From: Erysipelotrichaceae bacterium
GTDB taxonomy: Bacteria; Bacillota_I; Bacilli_A; Erysipelotrichales; Erysipelotrichaceae
Reading direction: 5' to 3'
DNA: 44,228 nucleotides
Assembly (NCBI GenBank): GCA_017428765.1
Contig: JAFRQF010000001.1
Span: forward strand, 1-44,228
The position numbers were made by a program, and so were the translations under genes. This document shows positions 39,955-44,228 of this stretch, piece after piece (the first letter of the stretch is position 1; each line of letters begins with the position of its first letter). The notes below the pieces were generated by a model. It did no database searches, was not told the origin of the DNA, and saw only the letters and a program-made list of their open reading frames with translations.

Positions 39955-41855
39955 GGCAATAATCCCGCAAGAGTGTCGATGAATTCGTCGGCATTTTTTG
40001 TTTTCAGTACTTTGGCAAGATTGTCCGGGTCGACCAGGATCATCGAGATCGGCTCGAAGAGCTCATTGAACAGATATCTTTCGTTGATGTTGAAACAAAG
40101 CATCATGACAAGTTCCACTTTCTTATCATCCCAATCGATCGGGTCTTCGGCGATCAGGATGTTGATGCCGGTGCGGATCTCATGCATCTTCATGGCGTGC
40201 GGTATGGCGAAAGTGCCAAAGGCCGTCGAAGAGATGGCATCCCGTTCGATAACTTCCGCTTCAAACACATCACCGACATAGCCGAGGGCTTTGAATTCTT
40301 CCGCCATGCGGTGTATGGCTTCTTCTTTTGTCAAAGGCGTGTCAACGACGTGGAAGAGTTCCTCTCGGATCAGATAGGAAAGATGTTCACGGAACTCTTT
40401 TTTCTTTTTGATCGAACGGATCTTTTCGATGGTATCGAAGATGCTTCGATAGTCGCCCTCTTTGAGAAACGGCGAAACGATGACGACCGGAACATCCGGC
40501 GAAACGGAAGGACGCATCGTCGAGATGATGAAGTCGCAGTTCGCTTTGGAAAGTTCCTCTTCCTGGGTGAGGATACCGGCAATGATCAGCGCTTCGGAAA
40601 AACGCTTGGAGATCTCATCGGACAGCCTTGTATTCAGATTATAGTAACCCGGGCAGAAGATGTAGGCCGTCAGCTTGTTGGAGATCGTATTTTGTAATTC
40701 GACTGCACCGCCCAGATGGAAGGCGATGTAGGCGATCTCGTCGTCGTTGAGACTGATGCCGGTACGTTCCTTGATCAGCCTGGCGGAAACGACCGCCTCA
40801 TCATAGATCAAAGGACAGTTTTGCTTGATCGAATCGGTCAGCGGATTCTTGGAGAAATAGCCGCTGTCTGCCCGTATCAGCAGGTTTTTGATATGAAGTG
40901 CGAAACGCACGAAGAATTCCGGCTGATGGAGGTCGAAATAAAAGAACGTTGAAAAGTCTTTGATCAGCTGTTCAGTGAGCGAATAGATCTCTTCGCCGAC
41001 ATATTGCCTGACGTTGTCGACCGTGACAGTCTCGTAATCGAGGTTGGAAGCTCTTGACAGTATCAGCATCGCGAACTCGGCGACTTCCACCTCATTAAAA
41101 CGAATGTTGAAGTGTTCTTCCAGTTTGGAAACGATGGATCTGGCCAGGTCGTATTCGTGGGAACGCAATATGGAAGAGGTCTTCGAGCTGATGGTCGCCG
41201 CATAGCCGTTGCGGATGCGGTCGATCGTGATCGTTGCGTGTAAGACAAGGTTCTCGAGAGAATAGTCGTTGATGAAATAGTGGTATTCTTCAAAACTGCT
41301 TAAGATCGACTCTTTGATGAAAGAGACATCGATCCCGGCAAAAGATTCCGACATCTTCTCATAGTTGACGAAGTTGTTGTGCGACTCGGAATATAAGAGG
41401 GAACTGAGAAGTTTCCTTTTGTTCTTCTCAAGACCGTTGATGATCAGTACGTCGTTGGAGTTGACCAGTTCGAGATTGGCATCGCTCAAAACGCGTCGGA
41501 CACCGACCAGGTCGTTTTTCAAAGTGGAATAGGAGATGAAAAGCTCATCGCAGAAGTCATACGTGTTGACCAAGCCCCGTTTGATCAGCGTGTTGATGAT
41601 GTAGTTGATCCTCTCATCTTTGGTCTGTGGGACGACGGATTTGGATTCTTCGAGAAGTTCTTCGGCTTTTTCTTTGTCGATCAGGTAGCCTTTCCTGGAA
41701 GAAGCGATGGTTCCGGGAAGGGTCTCGTTGATCTCGTTGATGTAGGACTTGATGGATCTCGGTGACACGTTCAAAGTGTTCGCCAGCGTCGAAGACGTGA
41801 TCGGCGTATCGCTTCCCTGTAAGATCTTGATGAGCTGTATCTGTTGGTTCCTCAT
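39951..41855 (-). CDS. PRD-containing PTS-regulated transcriptional activator (MtlR/LicR type)
   Basis: A 634-residue regulator. An N-terminal HTH (SSTLANTLNVSPRSIKSYI) and second HTH (2-150), PRD1 (His in ENLVLHATITIDRI), PRD2 (His in IAYIAFHLGGAVE), an EIIB-like domain (about 400-480) and an EIIA domain of the mannitol/fructose type (FGTFAIPHAMKMH, catalytic His). Phosphorylation at these sites couples sugar-transport state to transcription. It faces the EIIC-phosphatase pair convergently and likely activates it. TATAAT lies 6 bases before the ATG with no Shine-Dalgarno. Confidence 0.9.
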   Translation of the reverse strand: MRNQQIQLIKILQGSDTPITSSTLANTLNVSPRSIKSYINEINETLPGTIASSRKGYLIDKEKAEELLEESKSVVPQTKDERINYIINTLIKRGLVNTYDFCDELFISYSTLKNDLVGVRRVLSDANLELVNSNDVLIINGLEKNKRKLLSSLLYSESHNNFVNYEKMSESFAGIDVSFIKESILSSFEEYHYFINDYSLENLVLHATITIDRIRNGYAATISSKTSSILRSHEYDLARSIVSKLEEHFNIRFNEVEVAEFAMLILSRASNLDYETVTVDNVRQYVGEEIYSLTEQLIKDFSTFFYFDLHQPEFFVRFALHIKNLLIRADSGYFSKNPLTDSIKQNCPLIYDEAVVSARLIKERTGISLNDDEIAYIAFHLGGAVELQNTISNKLTAYIFCPGYYNLNTRLSDEISKRFSEALIIAGILTQEEELSKANCDFIISTMRPSVSPDVPVVIVSPFLKEGDYRSIFDTIEKIRSIKKKKEFREHLSYLIREELFHVVDTPLTKEEAIHRMAEEFKALGYVGDVFEAEVIERDAISSTAFGTFAIPHAMKMHEIRTGINILIAEDPIDWDDKKVELVMMLCFNINERYLFNELFEPISMILVDPDNLAKVLKTKNADEFIDTLAGLLP

Positions 41856-41995
41856 GCCCTTATTATATATGTCCTTTATAGAAATCGTCTGCGTTTTGTC
41901 AGCTCAGGCTTCATGAAACCGCCTTTTTCTGAGGAAATCTGTACAAAGAAAGCGGATTAAAAATTATAATGAAAACAAGAAGGAGTAAACACAAT

Positions 41996-43252
41996 ATGAA
42001 GATCCTGATGATCAATCATTTTCCTTTGGCCGGATCGGGGAGCGGAACGTATACGCGCAACCTGGCCGTTCATCTTTCGCAGCTGGGACATGAGGTCTGC
42101 ATCATCCTGCCGGAAAACACCGACGCCTATGAGGAAGTCGAAGGCATCAGACTTCATCCGGTCTTTTTCACACCGGGCGAGGACGTTGAAAAACAAGAGA
42201 ATGAAACGATGGGCGATTCCATGGATAACGCTCTGCCGTTCAATTTCCCTTGTTTCACCACCCACCCCCGCAGTATCAACAATTTTGCCAACCTTTCCGA
42301 AAAACAGTTAAAGATGTATACCGGTGCCTTTTCCAGAGCGATCGATCAGGAGATCGAAAGCTTTAAACCGGACATCATCCATGGCCAGCACGTCTGGATC
42401 CTGCCGGCTCTGGCAGCAGGCAAGGGCATCCCGCTGGTGCTGACGGCACACGGCACCGACCTGATGGGTTTTGACAAGTGGCCGCAATTCCGTGATTATG
42501 CGAACAAGGCGATGGATGACTGCTTTGCGGTGATCTCCATATCCAAAGACAACTGCGCTCTGATCGAGGAGCGTTTCCCGAAACACAAAGACAAGATCGT
42601 CATGATGCGTAACGGCTACGATCCGTCGATCTTCTACATGGAAGATACCGATGTCGATGCGCTGATGAAAGCGCATGGCTTGAATAAAGAAGATTATGAA
42701 GGAAAAAAGATCGTCACCTTTGCCGGCAAGCTGACCAATTTCAAAGGCGTCGATGTCCTTCTGGATGCGATAAAGTTATACGAAGACAAAAAGCCTGAGA
42801 CCGTGACGCTGATCGTCGGCAATGGCGAAGAGTGGGATGCCCTTCACAAACAGGCGAAAGATCTTGCGCTCAAGAGCGTTCATTTCTTTGGTAATGTTCC
42901 GCAAAGCGAATTACGCAAGGTGTACAACATTTCCGATGTAAATCTGGTACCTTCCAGAAGGGAACCGTTTGGCCTGGTGGCGATCGAAGCCATGGCATGT
43001 GGGGCACCGGTCATTGCGACCGACCAGGGCGGTCTGCCGGATTTCGTTAATGAGGAAGTCGGCGGTCTGGTGCCGGTCGAAGACGCTCAAGCCCTGGCGG
43101 ACAAGATCCTGGATGTCCTTACCAGAAAGGAAGGCGAAGAAAGAGAAAAGTGGTGCAAAGATATCGCCTTGTATGCCAGGAACCATTACGCGCAGGACAC
43201 CATCATCAAAGAGCTCGACGATCTCTATAAAAGGGCTTTGAACAAGAAATGA
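41996..43252 (+). CDS. Glycosyltransferase, GT4 family
   Basis: A 418-residue GT-B fold enzyme. An N-terminal acceptor domain begins MKILMINHFPLAGSGSGTYT, and the C-terminal nucleotide-sugar domain has FAGKLTNFKGVDVLLDA and REPFGLVAIEAMACGAPVIA, the E-x7-E motif. It likely uses a UDP- or GDP-sugar to build glycolipid or surface glycan. The start at 41996 is preceded by AAGGAG, nine in-frame codons after an ATG at 41969 that lies beside a TATAAT box. No other glycan genes are adjacent; the IS element begins about 20 bp past the stop. Confidence 0.88.
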   Translation: MKILMINHFPLAGSGSGTYTRNLAVHLSQLGHEVCIILPENTDAYEEVEGIRLHPVFFTPGEDVEKQENETMGDSMDNALPFNFPCFTTHPRSINNFANLSEKQLKMYTGAFSRAIDQEIESFKPDIIHGQHVWILPALAAGKGIPLVLTAHGTDLMGFDKWPQFRDYANKAMDDCFAVISISKDNCALIEERFPKHKDKIVMMRNGYDPSIFYMEDTDVDALMKAHGLNKEDYEGKKIVTFAGKLTNFKGVDVLLDAIKLYEDKKPETVTLIVGNGEEWDALHKQAKDLALKSVHFFGNVPQSELRKVYNISDVNLVPSRREPFGLVAIEAMACGAPVIATDQGGLPDFVNEEVGGLVPVEDAQALADKILDVLTRKEGEEREKWCKDIALYARNHYAQDTIIKELDDLYKRALNKK

Positions 43253-43273
43253 TAAACAGAAAAGGGCTTGTAA

Positions 43274-44228
43274 TGAACTAGTCAACAAAAAGTAGACAAT
43301 TCATAAAAAGGCCTAGAACCCCATTTCGGTTTTGAACTGAAGTGGGGTTTTATAATTGAGTGAATATGACGGTCGTTCGTTGTTGAAGTAGTAAATATAT
43401 TTTTCAATATCCCCAGGGACATCATCAGACTCGTCCAGATGAAAATCGATGAAAAGTTCCTCCTTGATCCAGCCGTTGAGTGATTCGTTGACCGGGTTAT
43501 CGGTCGGCGTCCCGGCTCGACTCATGGAACGCTGAATGTTAAAATCTTTTATGAGGTCGTTATAGGCCTTAGAAGAATAGACTGAGCCTTGATCCGTGTG
43601 CAGCGTAATCAAATCTTCAGGCTGTTCTTTTTTTATTCTTTCAAGGACCTGTTTCAGACCGTTGTAGTAAGACCTTGTATCTCCTTTACGTGTCCCCAGC
43701 CCATAGCCCAGGATCTCCTTGTTCCAGGCATCGAAGTATAAGGTCAGTTCATAGACCGCTCCTTTGACATAGAACTGGGTCATATCCGATACGATCACCT
43801 GAAACGGTCCGCTCAGTTTCTTCCAGCCTTTCCATACCAGATTCTTGAACTTTTCGCTTTCTTCTTCAGGTTTCTTCCATTGATAGTGTTTTCCTTTGGA
43901 ACGTATATCTTCGTACTTGCAGAGTCTGCGTACATAATCATCGGTAAATATGATACCGTATTTGTTCTTTATGAAGGCATTGATCCATCTGTAGCCATGA
44001 GACGGATGCCTGTCATGGACTTCCTGAATGAGCTTTAGATCCTCCTCTCTCTGAAGCGCTCGTGGACTGGGGTTTCGTTGTCTTTGTTTCCACTTATAGT
44101 ATCCCGATCGATTGACATCCATCAGTTCGCACAAGAGGGTAACGGGATATTCATCTTTCAGTCTGTCGATGATTCCGTATTCACATCGAAGGTAGTAACG
44201 AACTCCTTTCGATCCCCACCTCCTTTCA
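43274..44228 (-). mobile_element. IS3-family insertion sequence (3' part, runs off window)
   Basis: The right end begins near TGAACTAGTCAACAAAAAGT at 43274, in the TG...CA style of IS3 terminal repeats, and the transposase frame is open to the window edge. The other end and the orfA gene are beyond 44228, so length and target duplication cannot be measured. Confidence 0.75.
43313..44228 (-). CDS. IS3-family transposase OrfB (partial at 5' end)
   Basis: An rve-type integrase core of the IS150/IS3 group, with DDE residues in SDMTQFYV (D), HTDQGSVY (D) and NESLNGWIKEE (E), preceded by the HTH_21-like segment YYKWKQR and HPSHGYRWI. The frame stays open to the right edge (YYLRCEYGIIDRLKDEYPVT). 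The true start, usually reached by -1 frameshifting from OrfA, is outside the window. It appears intact over the visible part. Confidence 0.93.
   Translation of the reverse strand, partial: ERRWGSKGVRYYLRCEYGIIDRLKDEYPVTLLCELMDVNRSGYYKWKQRQRNPSPRALQREEDLKLIQEVHDRHPSHGYRWINAFIKNKYGIIFTDDYVRRLCKYEDIRSKGKHYQWKKPEEESEKFKNLVWKGWKKLSGPFQVIVSDMTQFYVKGAVYELTLYFDAWNKEILGYGLGTRKGDTRSYYNGLKQVLERIKKEQPEDLITLHTDQGSVYSSKAYNDLIKDFNIQRSMSRAGTPTDNPVNESLNGWIKEELFIDFHLDESDDVPGDIEKYIYYFNNERPSYSLNYKTPLQFKTEMGF

Overview
The window carries the chromosomal replication origin of a low-to-moderate GC member of the Bacillota. Gene content and order (dnaA-dnaN, S4 protein-recF-gyrB-gyrA, T-box-controlled serS, a short SRP RNA, dnaX-ybaB-recR) suggest the Erysipelotrichia; that placement is an inference from gene content, not from a search. 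The origin lies at about 29.9-30.2 kb, upstream of dnaA, with at least seven exact TTTTCCACA DnaA boxes. Two more boxes sit in the dnaA-dnaN spacer, and two perfect parS sites lie about 10 kb away.

Layout. 1-0.9 kb: edge of a GC-rich XRE regulator gene followed by gene-poor AT-rich DNA with an unexplained palindrome. 1.0-2.8 kb: BlaI-type repressor and M56 sensor peptidase behind a promoter with two TACA-N2-TGTA operators. 2.9-4.2 kb: a remnant of a guaA 3' end and a DUF4143-type ATPase. 4.4-8.4 kb (minus): purine block of NCS2 permease (with a probable attenuator leader), guaB, and a guaA that lacks its glutaminase domain. 8.5-13.6 kb: FecR-like lipoprotein, dhaL-dhaK, a membrane protein with a Cys/His tail, and a MATE exporter. 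13.7-18.3 kb (minus): dnaX-ybaB-recR continuing without a gap into a Card1-like CARF-nuclease protein, then a PUA/EVE-like protein. 18.4-19.8 kb: tadA, SRP RNA, a HAD phosphatase and the parS sites. 19.8-29.9 kb (minus): serS, gyrA, gyrB, recF, S4 protein, dnaN, dnaA.

30.3-44.2 kb is the other replichore: Nudix and protein phosphatase, a GH36 alpha-galactosidase, a frameshifted HAD phosphatase, a Zn-ribbon protein, a 2-hydroxyacid dehydrogenase, a double-glycine-leader Zn-ribbon peptide, a TIR-transmembrane-propeller protein, a PTS EIIC with a Cof-type phosphatase and a PRD regulator, a GT4 glycosyltransferase, and an IS3-family element running off the end.

The best candidate for an undescribed system is the pair at 13.7-15.7 kb. 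A DUF1887/Card1-like protein, with degenerate ligand and nuclease motifs and no CRISPR locus in view, overlaps recR and is followed by a putative PUA/EVE-like reader. Other notable points are apparent repeated use of the guaA 3' end as an integration site, a parS site that is also the serS terminator, a probable attenuator before the purine permease, and six genes whose -10 box lies 6-10 nt from an ATG with no Shine-Dalgarno sequence, suggesting leaderless mRNAs. No CRISPR array, rRNA or tRNA was seen.
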